Source of the DNA: Streptomyces olivaceoviridis
Lineage (GTDB): Bacteria > Actinomycetota > Actinomycetes > Streptomycetales > Streptomycetaceae
Length of the DNA stretch: 64,000 nucleotides
Assembly: GCF_014650115.1 (NCBI RefSeq)
Contig: NZ_BMUI01000006.1
Coordinates: forward strand, 62,001-126,000
Reading direction: 5' to 3'
Shown: piece after piece, positions 53,156-61,752 of the stretch
Layout: each line of letters opens with the position of its first letter
How positions within the stretch are numbered: the first letter of the stretch is position 1
Position numbers and translations under genes: made by a program
The notes under the pieces: generated by a model
What the model was told of the DNA's origin: nothing
Database searches by the model: none
Seen by the model: only the letters and a program-made list of their open reading frames with translations

Positions 53156-54628
53156 ATGTCCACCCCGTCCACCCCACCGGCCTCGTCCGCACCATCCACG
53201 CCGTCGGCCTCGCCGACCACCGAACCCTCCGCCAGTCCCGCGCCACCGGCGCGGCTCGGCACCACGCTCCTCGTCATCGTCACCGCCTACCTGATGGTCG
53301 GCGTCGACTCCACCGTCGTCAACGTGGCGCTGCCGGACATCCAGCGCGGCCTGCACTTCAGCCGCACCGGCCTGTCCTGGGTCCTCAACGCCTACACCCT
53401 CGCCTTCGGCGGCCTGCTGCTGCTCGGCGGACGCGTCGGCGACCTCCTCGGCCGCCGCCGTACCCTGACCGCGGGCGTCCTGCTGTTCGCCCTGTCCTCC
53501 CTGCTCGGCGGCCTCGCCGCCGACAGCGGCCAACTGCTCGTCGCCCGCGCCTTACAGGGTCTGGGCGCCGCCCTGATCGCCCCGAGCACCCTGGCCCTGA
53601 TCACCACCAGCTTCCCCGAGGGCCCGCGCCGGCACCGCGCGCTGAGCGTCTACTCCTCCATGGCCGGCGTCGGTGGCTCCGTCGGCCTGGTCCTCGGCGG
53701 CCTGCTCACCTCATGGGCCTCGTGGCGCTGGGCGCTGCTCGTCAACGTCCCCATCGGCCTCGCCCTGGCCCTCGCCCTGCCCCGCTTCGCCCCCGAGACC
53801 CCGCGCCACACGGGCCGGTTCGACCTGCCGGGCGCGCTGACCGGGACGGCCGGCACGACCTCGCTGGTGTACGCGTTCATCCGGGTCTCGGAGGGCGGCT
53901 GGGGCGACACCCGCGCGCTGCTCGGCTTCGCCGCGGCGGCCGTCCTGCTCGCCGGCTTCCTGCTGGTGGAGTCCCGCGCGGACCAACCGGTGCTGCCGCT
54001 GCGCCTGTTCGCCGACCGCGACCGGGCCGGCGGGTACGCGAGCATCCTGCTGCTGCCCGCGGGGATGTTCGGCGCCTTCTACTTCCTCACCCTGTTCGGC
54101 CAGCAGGTGCTGGGCTACAGCCCGTTGCGCGCGGGCTTCGCGTTCCTGCCGATGACCCTGGTGATGTTCACGACCGTGCGGCTGGTGCCCCGGCTGCTGG
54201 CCCGGTTCGGCACCAAGCCGGTACTGCTGACCGGCATGTCCCTGGCCGCGCTCGGCACCGGCTGGCTGGCCCGCCTGGAGCCCGGGGACGGCTACGCGGC
54301 CGGGCTGCTCGGGCCACTTCTCCTGGTGGGCCTGGGTCTCGGCCTGAGCTTCATGCCGCTCAACGCCACGATCCTGTCCGCCGTCACCCCGGCGGACGCG
54401 GGCGCGGCCTCCGGACTGCTCCAGACCTCGCAGTGGCTGGGCGGCACGGTCGGCCTGTCGGTCCTGGTCACGGTGTACGGCACGGCCACCCGGCACACCA
54501 CCGGCTCCCCCGGCGCCGTCCTCACCCACGGCGCCGCCCAGGCCTTCGCCGCCGGTGCCCTGATCACCCTGGCCGGTCTGCTGCCGGCGGCGACGGTCCT
54601 GACCGGCCGACGCGAGCGGGTGAGGTGA
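53156..54628 (+). CDS. DHA2-family (EmrB/QacA) MFS drug exporter with a TTA codon
   Basis: 490 residues, about 14 hydrophobic helices after a Ser/Pro/Thr-rich N terminus. DHA2 motifs: VDSTVVNVALPDIQRGL (helix 1), GGRVGDLLGRRRTL (motif A, about residues 88-101), ARALQGLGAALIAPSTLALI (motif B) and AGVGGSVGLVLGG (motif C). Residue 133 (Leu in ARALQG) is encoded by TTA (53552-53554), the only in-frame TTA I found in the window, so synthesis may depend on the bldA tRNA. ATG start. Divergent from tetR. Confidence 0.92.
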   Translation: MSTPSTPPASSAPSTPSASPTTEPSASPAPPARLGTTLLVIVTAYLMVGVDSTVVNVALPDIQRGLHFSRTGLSWVLNAYTLAFGGLLLLGGRVGDLLGRRRTLTAGVLLFALSSLLGGLAADSGQLLVARALQGLGAALIAPSTLALITTSFPEGPRRHRALSVYSSMAGVGGSVGLVLGGLLTSWASWRWALLVNVPIGLALALALPRFAPETPRHTGRFDLPGALTGTAGTTSLVYAFIRVSEGGWGDTRALLGFAAAAVLLAGFLLVESRADQPVLPLRLFADRDRAGGYASILLLPAGMFGAFYFLTLFGQQVLGYSPLRAGFAFLPMTLVMFTTVRLVPRLLARFGTKPVLLTGMSLAALGTGWLARLEPGDGYAAGLLGPLLLVGLGLGLSFMPLNATILSAVTPADAGAASGLLQTSQWLGGTVGLSVLVTVYGTATRHTTGSPGAVLTHGAAQAFAAGALITLAGLLPAATVLTGRRERVR

Positions 54629-54692
54629 CCGCGGCCCGCGCGCCGGGAGGTGCCTGACGTCTTCCGCCGCCCTCCGCCGCCCGAAGACGCAT

Positions 54693-54753
54693 GGCTCGTT
54701 CCCACGGCCACCCCTCCGAGGATCACTCGCGAAGGCAACTGCGTGAACGAGCC
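54693..54753. terminator. Long inverted repeat in the exporter/PhoX convergent gap
   Basis: GGCTCGTTC and GAACGAGCC match perfectly over nine bases, separated by 43 bases, in the 149-base gap between two converging genes that otherwise holds nothing recognisable. It could be a weak terminator. Confidence 0.3.
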
Positions 54754-54777
54754 GGCGCGTCAGTCACCGAGCAGGGC

Positions 54778-56232
54778 TCAGTCGCTCTTCTGGCGCTTCC
54801 AGGGGCCGGTGATGGCGAGCATGATGCCGGGCGTCTGGATGTTGGCGAAGAGGGTCTTGCCGTCGGGCGAGAAGGTGACGCCGGTGAACTCGCTGTACTC
54901 CGGCGCCTCGGCGGTGCCGATGTTGAGCTCGTTGCGGGCGATCGGGTAGGTCCGGCCGCTGTCGGTGGCGCCGAACAGGTGCTGGACGCCCTCGCCGTCC
55001 TCGGCGATGACCAGGCCGCCGTACGGGGAGACGGTGATGTTGTCGGGGCCGTCGAAGGCGCCGTCCTTCGCCGGGTCCGGGTTCACGCCGAGCAGCACCT
55101 TCAGCGTCAGCGTGCGGCGCTTGGGGTCGTAGAACCAGACCTGGCCGTCGTGCTGGACCGGGCTCTCCTGGCGGGCGTAGGAGGAGACGACGTAGACGCC
55201 GCCGTCGCCCCACCACATGCCCTCCAGCTTGCGGGCGCGGGTGACCTGGCCTTCGGTGAACTGCTTGCGCACCGAGACGGTCTTGGCGTCACGGTCGGGG
55301 ACGTCCACCCAGTCGACGCCGTACACGGTGCCGATCCTGGTGGCGCGGGACAGGTCGTCCACGAACTTGCCGCCGGAGTCGAAGCACTTGAACGCCTGGA
55401 GCACGCCCGCGTCGTCGGCGAGGGTGCGCAGCTTGCCGCGGCCGTGGCGGAAGCCCTCCGGCGGGGTCCAGCGGTAGAACAGGCCGTTGGGGCCGGAGGC
55501 GTCCTCGGTGAGGTAGACGTGGCCGCGCTTGGGGTCGACCACGACGGCCTCGTGGGCGTAGCGGCCCAGCGCCTTGACCGGCTTGGGGCCGCGGTTGGCC
55601 CGGCGGTCCTCCGGGTCGACCTCGAAGACGTAGCCGTGGTCCTTGGTGAAGCCGTTCTTGCCGGCCTTGTCCTCGGTCTCCTCGCAGGTCAGCCAGGTGC
55701 CCCAGGGGGTGCTGCCGCCGGCGCAGTTGGTGGCGGTGCCGGCGATGCCCACCCACTCGGCGACCTCGCCGCCGCGGCGGACCTCGACGACGGTGCAGCC
55801 ACCGGCCGCCGCCGGGTCGTAGACCAGGCCCTCGGTGAGCGGCACCGGGTACGGCCACTGGGCGCGGGCACCGGCCAGCTCGTGGTTGTTGACGAGGAGG
55901 GTGGTGCCGCGGGGGCCCTCGAAGGTGGCCGTGCCGTCGTGATTGGACGGGGTGAACTCGCCGGACTCCAGCTTGGTCCTGCCGCTGTACGTGACGATCT
56001 TGTACGAGAAGCCGGCGGGCAGGGCGAGGATGCCCTTGGGGTCGGCGATCAGCGGGCCGTAGCCGACGCCGTGGTGGTGGCCCCCGTGCGCGGACTCGGC
56101 CTCGGCGCTCTCGGTGTCCGTGGCGGCGAGGGCGTTCGGCGCGGTGGCGAGGGCGCCGACGCTGCCCGCCAGGGCGACCCCGGCACCGGTGATCGCGGAT
56201 GTTCTGGCGAAGTCCCTGCGGGTGAGCGACAT
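54778..56232 (-). CDS. PhoX/DUF839-type secreted phosphatase (Tat substrate)
   Basis: 484 residues. Tat signal peptide: TRRDFARTSAITGAGVALAG, cleavage near residue 36. A beta-propeller-like DUF839/PhoX domain follows: PSNHDGTATFEGPRGTTLLV, LVNNHELAG, GGTPWGTWLTCEE-type stretch (STPWGTWLTCEETEDKAG), GRYAHEAVVVDPKRGHVYLT and FDGPDNITVSPYGG. These residues coordinate calcium and iron in PhoX alkaline phosphatases. ATG at 56232 with AGGAG upstream. A PHO box 72-93 bases upstream implies induction under phosphate limitation. Confidence 0.85.
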   Translation of the reverse strand: MSLTRRDFARTSAITGAGVALAGSVGALATAPNALAATDTESAEAESAHGGHHHGVGYGPLIADPKGILALPAGFSYKIVTYSGRTKLESGEFTPSNHDGTATFEGPRGTTLLVNNHELAGARAQWPYPVPLTEGLVYDPAAAGGCTVVEVRRGGEVAEWVGIAGTATNCAGGSTPWGTWLTCEETEDKAGKNGFTKDHGYVFEVDPEDRRANRGPKPVKALGRYAHEAVVVDPKRGHVYLTEDASGPNGLFYRWTPPEGFRHGRGKLRTLADDAGVLQAFKCFDSGGKFVDDLSRATRIGTVYGVDWVDVPDRDAKTVSVRKQFTEGQVTRARKLEGMWWGDGGVYVVSSYARQESPVQHDGQVWFYDPKRRTLTLKVLLGVNPDPAKDGAFDGPDNITVSPYGGLVIAEDGEGVQHLFGATDSGRTYPIARNELNIGTAEAPEYSEFTGVTFSPDGKTLFANIQTPGIMLAITGPWKRQKSD

Positions 56233-56303
56233 GGTGTCTCCTGTGACGACGGTGGTAGTGCCGTGGAGGGTGGGGGCCTCGGTTCGGCGCACACGCTCCC
56301 GCC

Positions 56304-56325
56304 CACTTGTGAACGCGAGTTGAAC
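56304..56325 (-). promoter_or_regulatory. PHO box (PhoP-binding direct repeats)
   Basis: On the minus strand GTTCAACTCGC (56325-56315) is followed without a gap by GTTCACAAGTG (56314-56304): two 11-base units matching the Streptomyces PhoP unit GTTCAYYYRGN, in the orientation of the phosphatase gene. The distance to the ATG (about 70 bases) is normal. Confidence 0.75.
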
Positions 56326-56394
56326 GCCGGGCTACTTCACCGGTCCTTGTTCAAGAATCCGTACGCACTACCCCATCGCCAGCAAAAGGGCACG

Positions 56395-56414
56395 GGCCGG
56401 GCTCGCGCCCGGCC
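56395..56414 (-). terminator. Terminator after the 475-residue hypothetical gene
   Basis: GGCCGGGC and GCCCGGCC form an eight-base stem with a four-base loop, five bases past the stop. On the minus strand it is followed by CGTGCCCTTTTGC, giving a short T-run. Confidence 0.65.
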
Positions 56415-56419
56415 GGGCC

Positions 56420-57847
56420 TCAACTCCCTTGCTGGGAGCGAGCCTTGAACGCCGCCTTCCGCGCCTGCTTGGCCACCTTCTTGTCCGGGTGCAGCCGCCC
56501 CATCGCGTCCAGGACCTCGGCGGTGGCGGGGTGCTCCACCCGCCAGGCCGCCGCGAAGAACCCGCTGTGCTGGGCGGCCAGCCCCTCCACGAGGGCCTGG
56601 AGCTCCTCGGAGTTGCCCTCGGCCGCCAGCTGTGCGGCCAGCGTGTCGACGGTCAGCCAGAACACCATGTCCTCGGACGGCGCCGGCACCCCGGCGGCGC
56701 CCCGCTCGCTCAGCCACACCCGGGCGAGCCCGCCCAGCTCGGGGTCGTCCAGCACCTCGCGCAGCGCGGGTTCGGCCTCGGCGCCGACCAGCGACAGCGC
56801 CTGCTGGCAGCGGAGCCTGCGCAGCGGGGCCCCGGCGTCCGCGCCGCGCGCCGCCACGAGCAACTCCCGTGCCGCCGCGAGCGGTTCGCGGCGGGCCAGC
56901 CACTGCTCGGTCTCGGTACGGGCGGCGGACTGGCCGAACCGGGCGGTGCCGTCGAGCAGGACGTCCGCGCCCTTGTCGGCGAGGTCACCGACGGCCGGCG
57001 CCTCGAACCCGGCCTCCAGCAGCCGCGCCCGCAGCCCGTACACGCCGAGCGGGGTGAGACGGACCATGCCGTAGCGGGCGACGTCGGTGTCGTCCACGGT
57101 CGCGGCGGGTTCCTCGTCGGTGTCGGCCATCAGCGCCTCGTCCACCGGCCGGTAGTCCACGAGTCCGACCGGCTCCAGCACCCGGAACTGGTCGTCCAGC
57201 CGCATCATCGCGTCGGAGACCTGCTCCAGGACGTCGTTGGTGGGCTCGCCCATGCCGTCGGGCACGATCATGGAGGCGGCGAGGGCGGGCAGCGGGACGG
57301 TGCCGTCGCCGGGGCCGTCCTCACTGACGGTCAGCAGGTAGAGGTTGCCGAGGACGCCGTCGAGGAACTCCGCCTCGGCCTCCGGGTCCCAGTCGAGTGA
57401 CGAGAAATCGACCTCGCCGCCCTGGTCCAGGGCGGCGACCAGGTCGTCCAGGTCGGGGACGGTCGCGTCGGCGACGACGGTCTCCAGCGCGGCCAGCCAC
57501 ACGGTGAGCACGTCGCGCGGGGAGCCGCCGGTGAGCAGCTTCAGCTCCTCCCCGGCCCGGACGGTGCCGGCCTCCTCGTCCACGATCTCGACCAGACCGG
57601 CGTCCACGGCGACCCGCCAGGCCTCGCCGACGTACGCGGCGGCGTCGTCACCGGTCAGCCCGAGCAGTTCGGCGGCGGCCGGCACCTGCTCCTCGACCAG
57701 CCCGCCGCCGGCGTCGACACGGGTGCCGGGCCCGGCCCAGCGCGCGAGGCGGGCCGCCCGGGACAGCAACGGCGTGGACAGCGCGGCGCGCGCCAGCTCC
57801 GCTTCGGGATGCAGCCGTACGGGCGGCAGGGGGGAGCTGTCTGACAT
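56420..57847 (-). CDS. Hypothetical protein, 475 residues
   Basis: I do not recognise a family. The protein is cytoplasmic, very acidic and Leu/Ala-rich, mostly helical by composition, with no signal, membrane segment or nucleotide-binding motif. DFSSLDWDPEAEAEFLDGVL and VRLTPLGVYGLRARLLEAGF stand out as conserved-looking stretches; the second resembles a winged-helix end. The C terminus is basic (HPDKKVAKQARKAAFKARSQ). Similar long proteins are widespread in Streptomyces as I recall. ATG start; monocistronic with its own terminator. Confidence 0.7.
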   Translation of the reverse strand: MSDSSPLPPVRLHPEAELARAALSTPLLSRAARLARWAGPGTRVDAGGGLVEEQVPAAAELLGLTGDDAAAYVGEAWRVAVDAGLVEIVDEEAGTVRAGEELKLLTGGSPRDVLTVWLAALETVVADATVPDLDDLVAALDQGGEVDFSSLDWDPEAEAEFLDGVLGNLYLLTVSEDGPGDGTVPLPALAASMIVPDGMGEPTNDVLEQVSDAMMRLDDQFRVLEPVGLVDYRPVDEALMADTDEEPAATVDDTDVARYGMVRLTPLGVYGLRARLLEAGFEAPAVGDLADKGADVLLDGTARFGQSAARTETEQWLARREPLAAARELLVAARGADAGAPLRRLRCQQALSLVGAEAEPALREVLDDPELGGLARVWLSERGAAGVPAPSEDMVFWLTVDTLAAQLAAEGNSEELQALVEGLAAQHSGFFAAAWRVEHPATAEVLDAMGRLHPDKKVAKQARKAAFKARSQQGS

Positions 57848-58113
57848 CGGCTGGTTCTCCTCGGACCGTGAACGGACTCAGCCGCTCAGCCTAGACGGAT
57901 TTCCACCCATGCCGCCCGGTTCATCTCACCGTAAGCAGCCGGACATGGCCGAAACCTTGACAACTCCCCGGGCCAGGCAGGAGATTGACGCGCGTAGAAG
58001 TTGGGGGGACAACTGTTCACTCGGCTCTACGCGTGTCACAGAGGGCTACGACCTCCACACGCTCCCGTTCCACCCTCGTCCCGGCGCATCGTCACGTCCC
58101 CGGAGGGATCCCC
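57848..58113. promoter_or_regulatory. Divergent control region (no gene)
   Basis: 266 bases between the 475-residue hypothetical and the secreted nuclease. GTTCATCTCACC (57919-57930) and GTTCACTCGGC (58015-58025) each look like one PhoP half unit but lack a clear second unit. GGAGGGA before the TTG start is the nuclease ribosome-binding site. Nothing else recognised. Confidence 0.35.
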
Positions 58114-59940
58114 TTGCCGAGCAGGTCTTCCGCGCGCCTCGCCGCGCTCACCGTCGCCGCCGTATGCAGCGCGGCGTCCGCCGTCGTCCTCACCTCCCCC
58201 GCGCACGCCGACTCGGTGCGCGTCCACGACATCCAGGGCACGACCCGGACGTCCCCGTTCGCCGGGCAGAAGGTGACGGACGTACCCGGCATCGTCACGG
58301 CCACGCGCACGTACGGCTCCTCCAAGGGCTTCTGGATCCAGGATCCGACCCCGGACGACAACCCGGCCACCAGCGAGGGCGTGTTCGTCTTCACCAGCTC
58401 CACGCCGAAGGTCGCGGTCGGTGACGCGGTGAAGGTGACCGGCACGGTCTCCGAGTACGTCCCGGGCGGCACCTCCTCCGGCAACCAGTCGCTGACGGAG
58501 ATCACCAAGCCGGTGGTCACCACCGTCTCCACGGGCAACGCGGTCCCCGCGCCGGTCGTCGTCGACGAGGACGCGGTGCCGGACGCGTACGCGCCCACCG
58601 GCGACGCCGCCGCGGCCAACTCGGTCAACGGCCTCCCCCTGGACCCGTCCGCGTACGCACTGGACTACTACGAGTCCCTGGAGGGCATGAACGTCCAGGT
58701 CGCCGACGTCCGTGTGGTCACCGCGACCGACCCGTACAGCGAGCTGTGGGTCACCGTGAAGCCGTGGGAGCACCGCAGCCGCCGCGGCGGCACGGTGTAC
58801 GGCTCCTACGACTCCCAGAACACCGGCCGACTCCAGATCCAGTCGCTGGGCTCGACCGCCGACTTCCCGAAGGCGAACGTCGGCGACACCCTGGAGGGCA
58901 CCACCACCGGCCCGCTGGACTTCAACCAGTACGGCGGCTACACCCTGGTCGCGAGCGAGCTCGGCACGCTGAAGAGCGCCGGCCTGGAGCGGGAGACGAC
59001 GCGCGAGCAGTCGGGCCGCGAGCTGGCGGTGGCGACCTACAACGTCGAGAACCTCGACCCGTCGGACGCCACCTTCGGCCGGCACGCCTCCGCGATCGTG
59101 CACAACCTCCAGTCGCCGGACATCGTGTCCCTGGAGGAGATCCAGGACAACAACGGCGCCAAGGACGACGGCACGGTCGACGCGGACCAGACCGTGACCA
59201 AGCTGATCGACGCCATCGTCGCGGCCGGCGGCCCGCGGTACGACTGGCGGTCGGTCAACCCGGTCAACGACCAGGACGGCGGCGAGCCCGGCGGCAACAT
59301 CCGCCAGGTGTTCCTGTTCAACCCGGAGCGGGTGTCCTTCGTGGACCGCGCGGGCGGCGACCCGACCACCGCCGTCGGCGTCACCAAGGTGCACGGCAAG
59401 GCGCAGCTGACGGTCTCCCCGGGCCGGATAGACCCGGCGAACGCCACCTGGAGCAACAGCCGCAAGCCGCTCGCGGGCGAGTTCGTCTTCCGCGGCAAGA
59501 CCGTCTTCGTGATCGCCAACCACCTCAACTCCAAGGGCGGCGACCAGGGCCTGACCTCGCAGTACCAGCCGCCGGTGCGCAGCTCGGAGATCCAGCGGCA
59601 CGCCCAGGCGACCGAGGTGAACGCGTTCGTCAAGGACATCCTGTCCGCGCAGAAGAACGCGGACGTCATCGCGCTCGGCGACATGAACGACTTCGAGTTC
59701 TCCGAGACCGCGCGGATCCTGGAGGGTGACGGCGAGCTGTGGTCGGCGATCAAGTCGCTGCCGAAGAACGAGCGTTACACCTACGACTACCAGGGCAACC
59801 AGCAGGTCCTGGACCAGATCCTGATCAGCCCGGCGATCCGCCGCGGCGGCGACTTCGAGTACGACAGCGTGCACATCAACTCGGAGTTCAACGACCAGAT
59901 CAGCGACCACGACCCGCAGGTGCTGCGCTTTCGTCCGTGA
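58114..59940 (+). CDS. Secreted endonuclease/exonuclease/phosphatase-family protein
   Basis: 608 residues. Signal peptide RSSARLAALTVAAVCSAASA cut near AHADS (about residue 33). Residues about 40-290 form an OB-fold-like (DUF6359-type) DNA/nucleic-acid-binding half: VTDVPGIVTATRTYGSSKGF and VGDAVKVTGTVSEYVPGG. The catalytic half begins at LAVATYNVENLDPSD (about 310) with DIVSLEEIQDNNG, VFVIANHLNSKGGD, IALGDMNDFEFSE and the final SDHDPQVLRF: all EEP-family motifs. TTG start chosen for GGAGGGA six bases upstream and the signal peptide. It may scavenge phosphate from extracellular DNA. Confidence 0.87.
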   Translation: MPSRSSARLAALTVAAVCSAASAVVLTSPAHADSVRVHDIQGTTRTSPFAGQKVTDVPGIVTATRTYGSSKGFWIQDPTPDDNPATSEGVFVFTSSTPKVAVGDAVKVTGTVSEYVPGGTSSGNQSLTEITKPVVTTVSTGNAVPAPVVVDEDAVPDAYAPTGDAAAANSVNGLPLDPSAYALDYYESLEGMNVQVADVRVVTATDPYSELWVTVKPWEHRSRRGGTVYGSYDSQNTGRLQIQSLGSTADFPKANVGDTLEGTTTGPLDFNQYGGYTLVASELGTLKSAGLERETTREQSGRELAVATYNVENLDPSDATFGRHASAIVHNLQSPDIVSLEEIQDNNGAKDDGTVDADQTVTKLIDAIVAAGGPRYDWRSVNPVNDQDGGEPGGNIRQVFLFNPERVSFVDRAGGDPTTAVGVTKVHGKAQLTVSPGRIDPANATWSNSRKPLAGEFVFRGKTVFVIANHLNSKGGDQGLTSQYQPPVRSSEIQRHAQATEVNAFVKDILSAQKNADVIALGDMNDFEFSETARILEGDGELWSAIKSLPKNERYTYDYQGNQQVLDQILISPAIRRGGDFEYDSVHINSEFNDQISDHDPQVLRFRP

Positions 59941-59946
59941 CACGAG

Positions 59947-59985
59947 GGCGGGACCGGCCCGGCTTCGCGCCCGGCCCGTCCCGCC
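59947..59985 (+). terminator. Terminator after the secreted nuclease
   Basis: GGCGGGAC pairs with GTCCCGCC, continued by GGCC/GGCC across one mismatch, around a loop of CCGGCTTCGCGCC type. GC-rich, no T-run; begins six bases after the stop. Confidence 0.6.
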
Positions 59986-60053
59986 GTCCCGTGCTCACCG
60001 ACCGCCGCTCACCGGCAGCGGCTCACCACCGGCGGCGGTTCGGCGGCGGGGGC

Positions 60054-60587
60054 TCACCGGCAGCGGTCGACGCGGCGCCAGATCACGGCCGCGCCGACGA
60101 CGGCGGCGCCCGCCGCGCCGATGATCAGCACCGGCCGGGGGTGCCGCATCGCGGCGCTCACAGCGGACCGCACCGGGCGCGGCACCCGCGCGTCGTGCTC
60201 CATGGTCTGACCGGCGTGGGTCGCCCGGTCCCGCAGGGCGTGCCGGCTGTGTCCGGCCTGTTCCTGCACCAGGTGCCCGGCCTTGGTCATCCGTTCCTGT
60301 GCGGTGTGGCCGGCCCGCGCGGCGCGGTCCTGGAACAGGTGGCCCGCCCTGGCCGCCCGGTCCTGCACGCCGTGCCCCGCCTGGGCGGCGCCGGCGCGCA
60401 GCTGGACGGTCATGGCGCCGGCCTTGTCCCTCAGGTCGGCGGCGCGCGCCCGGGCCCGGCCCTTCACATCGGCCCGGTCCACCAGCTGGGCGACGGTGTC
60501 GCCGAGCTGGCTCCGGGTGTGTTCGATCTGCCGCCGCAGCTCATCGGGGCCCTTGGCGCCCGAGCCGTGCGGGTTCCTGTGCGTCAT
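60054..60587 (-). CDS. DUF3618-type membrane-associated protein
   Basis: 177 residues. N-terminal DUF3618-like block PDELRRQIEHTRSQLGDTVA, then a long amphipathic helix of near-repeats (AGHGVQDRAARAGHLFQDRA, AGHTAQERMTKAGHLVQEQA) and one C-terminal membrane helix (VLIIGAAGAAVVGAAVIW). The heptad-like repeats suggest a coiled or membrane-lying helix. Commonly paired with the holin-like DUF1469 protein encoded just upstream, whose stop overlaps this ATG. Function unknown; envelope stress is a guess. Confidence 0.75.
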   Translation of the reverse strand: MTHRNPHGSGAKGPDELRRQIEHTRSQLGDTVAQLVDRADVKGRARARAADLRDKAGAMTVQLRAGAAQAGHGVQDRAARAGHLFQDRAARAGHTAQERMTKAGHLVQEQAGHSRHALRDRATHAGQTMEHDARVPRPVRSAVSAAMRHPRPVLIIGAAGAAVVGAAVIWRRVDRCR

Positions 60588-61003
60588 CGGTGTGCCCTTT
60601 CCCTGATCGCGTCGACGTCCGCCCTGACACTGCCGAGGGTCTTCTCGGGCGTGGGCGGGGCGGCGCGGCGCAGCTGGGCGCGGCCGGTCGCGGCCAGCAG
60701 GCCGGCGACGGCGAAGAACGCCGCTGCCACGATCAGCGCCGCCGCCCACACGGGCAGTGCCAGGGAGAGGGCGGCGGTGGCCGCTCCGGCCAGGGTGATC
60801 AGCCCGACGTAGCCGACGGCGCCGGCGGCGCCCAGCAGGCCGCCGCCGCATCCGGCCCGGCGTCCTTTCTCGGTCAGCTCCTCCTTGGCGAGGGCGACCT
60901 CCTGCCGCAGCAGCCGGGAGAGCTGTTCGGTGGCCCGGCCGACGAGTTCGCCCGTGGAGGGGTGCCCGTCGGCCGCGGGCCGGGTGTGCGAGGTCACGGT
61001 CAC
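60584..61003 (-). CDS. Phage-holin-family (DUF1469/YqjE-like) membrane protein
   Basis: 139 residues. Short basic/acidic helix TEQLSRLLRQEVALAKEELT followed by two membrane helices (about residues 52-75 and 83-103), the Phage_holin_3_6 layout. These are not real holins in most chromosomes; they are small inner-membrane proteins of unknown role. GTG/ATG start; ATGA overlap with the DUF3618-type gene downstream. Confidence 0.8.
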   Translation of the reverse strand: MTVTSHTRPAADGHPSTGELVGRATEQLSRLLRQEVALAKEELTEKGRRAGCGGGLLGAAGAVGYVGLITLAGAATAALSLALPVWAAALIVAAAFFAVAGLLAATGRAQLRRAAPPTPEKTLGSVRADVDAIRERAHR

Positions 61004-61056
61004 GGCGTTCCGCCTCCTCTCAGTGCGGAACCTCCGGGTACCCGGGCCGAAGGTCG

Positions 61057-61752
61057 TTAGCCCTGCCCGGTGCCGCCGGGCCCGCGTTCGCCGAGCCGCG
61101 CGAGTTGGGACTGGAACCAGTCCAGGCGGGCCTGCAACAGAGCCGCCTCGGCGACGAGTTCGGGTACGCCCGGCTCACCGTCCGCTGTCAACCCGGCGGC
61201 TGCGGGGCCCGTACCGCCGACGGTCGCGATCACCCGGAGCCCGTGCCCGGCCAGCCGGGCGAACTCCGCGAGCGAGACCGGCGCGCGCCCGCGCACGCAG
61301 CCCCCGCAGACGGGTGCGAGGACCCGCCAGCCCGGCCGGCCCCAGCCGGCGTCGGCCAGCGCGACGGCACCGGCGCCGCAGCCACACGGCCCGGCCGTGG
61401 CCGTGCGCACCCGCTGCCGGGCGTAGCGGAAGCCTCGCTCGAAGCGGATGTAGGAGCCGAGGACGGAGACCTCCAGCAGGACGGCCGCGCGGTGGTCGGC
61501 GGTGCACAGCAGGGCCTCGGCCGCCGCCCGGTCGTGCACGCAGTGGAAACCGCAGTCGCACCGGCGTGCGGGCGGGCGGTGCCGGAAGCCGTAGACGCAG
61601 GAGGCGTCGTCCAGGACGCCGTACGGCAGGGCGCCGCCGAGCGACACACCCGTGAACCCGGCCCGGGTGCCGTCCTGGGACAGCACCGGGCGGGCGATCT
61701 TGTAGCCGGTCGGCGGCTCCGTCGGGCGTTCCGCCGGGAGCCGCAGCCTCAT
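61057..61752 (-). CDS. Cysteine-rich hypothetical protein
   Basis: 231 residues, no recognised family. Nine cysteines, mostly paired: CDCGFHCVHD (about residues 64-73), CGCG (about 121-124) and CGGC (about 146-149), with nearby histidines, so a zinc or iron-sulphur cofactor is plausible. The middle (LLEVSVLGSYIRFERGFRYA) resembles small domains of actinobacterial hypotheticals. ATG overlaps the stop of the preceding 49-residue gene. Lies 53 bases before the holin-like gene in the same direction. Confidence 0.68.
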   Translation of the reverse strand: MRLRLPAERPTEPPTGYKIARPVLSQDGTRAGFTGVSLGGALPYGVLDDASCVYGFRHRPPARRCDCGFHCVHDRAAAEALLCTADHRAAVLLEVSVLGSYIRFERGFRYARQRVRTATAGPCGCGAGAVALADAGWGRPGWRVLAPVCGGCVRGRAPVSLAEFARLAGHGLRVIATVGGTGPAAAGLTADGEPGVPELVAEAALLQARLDWFQSQLARLGERGPGGTGQG

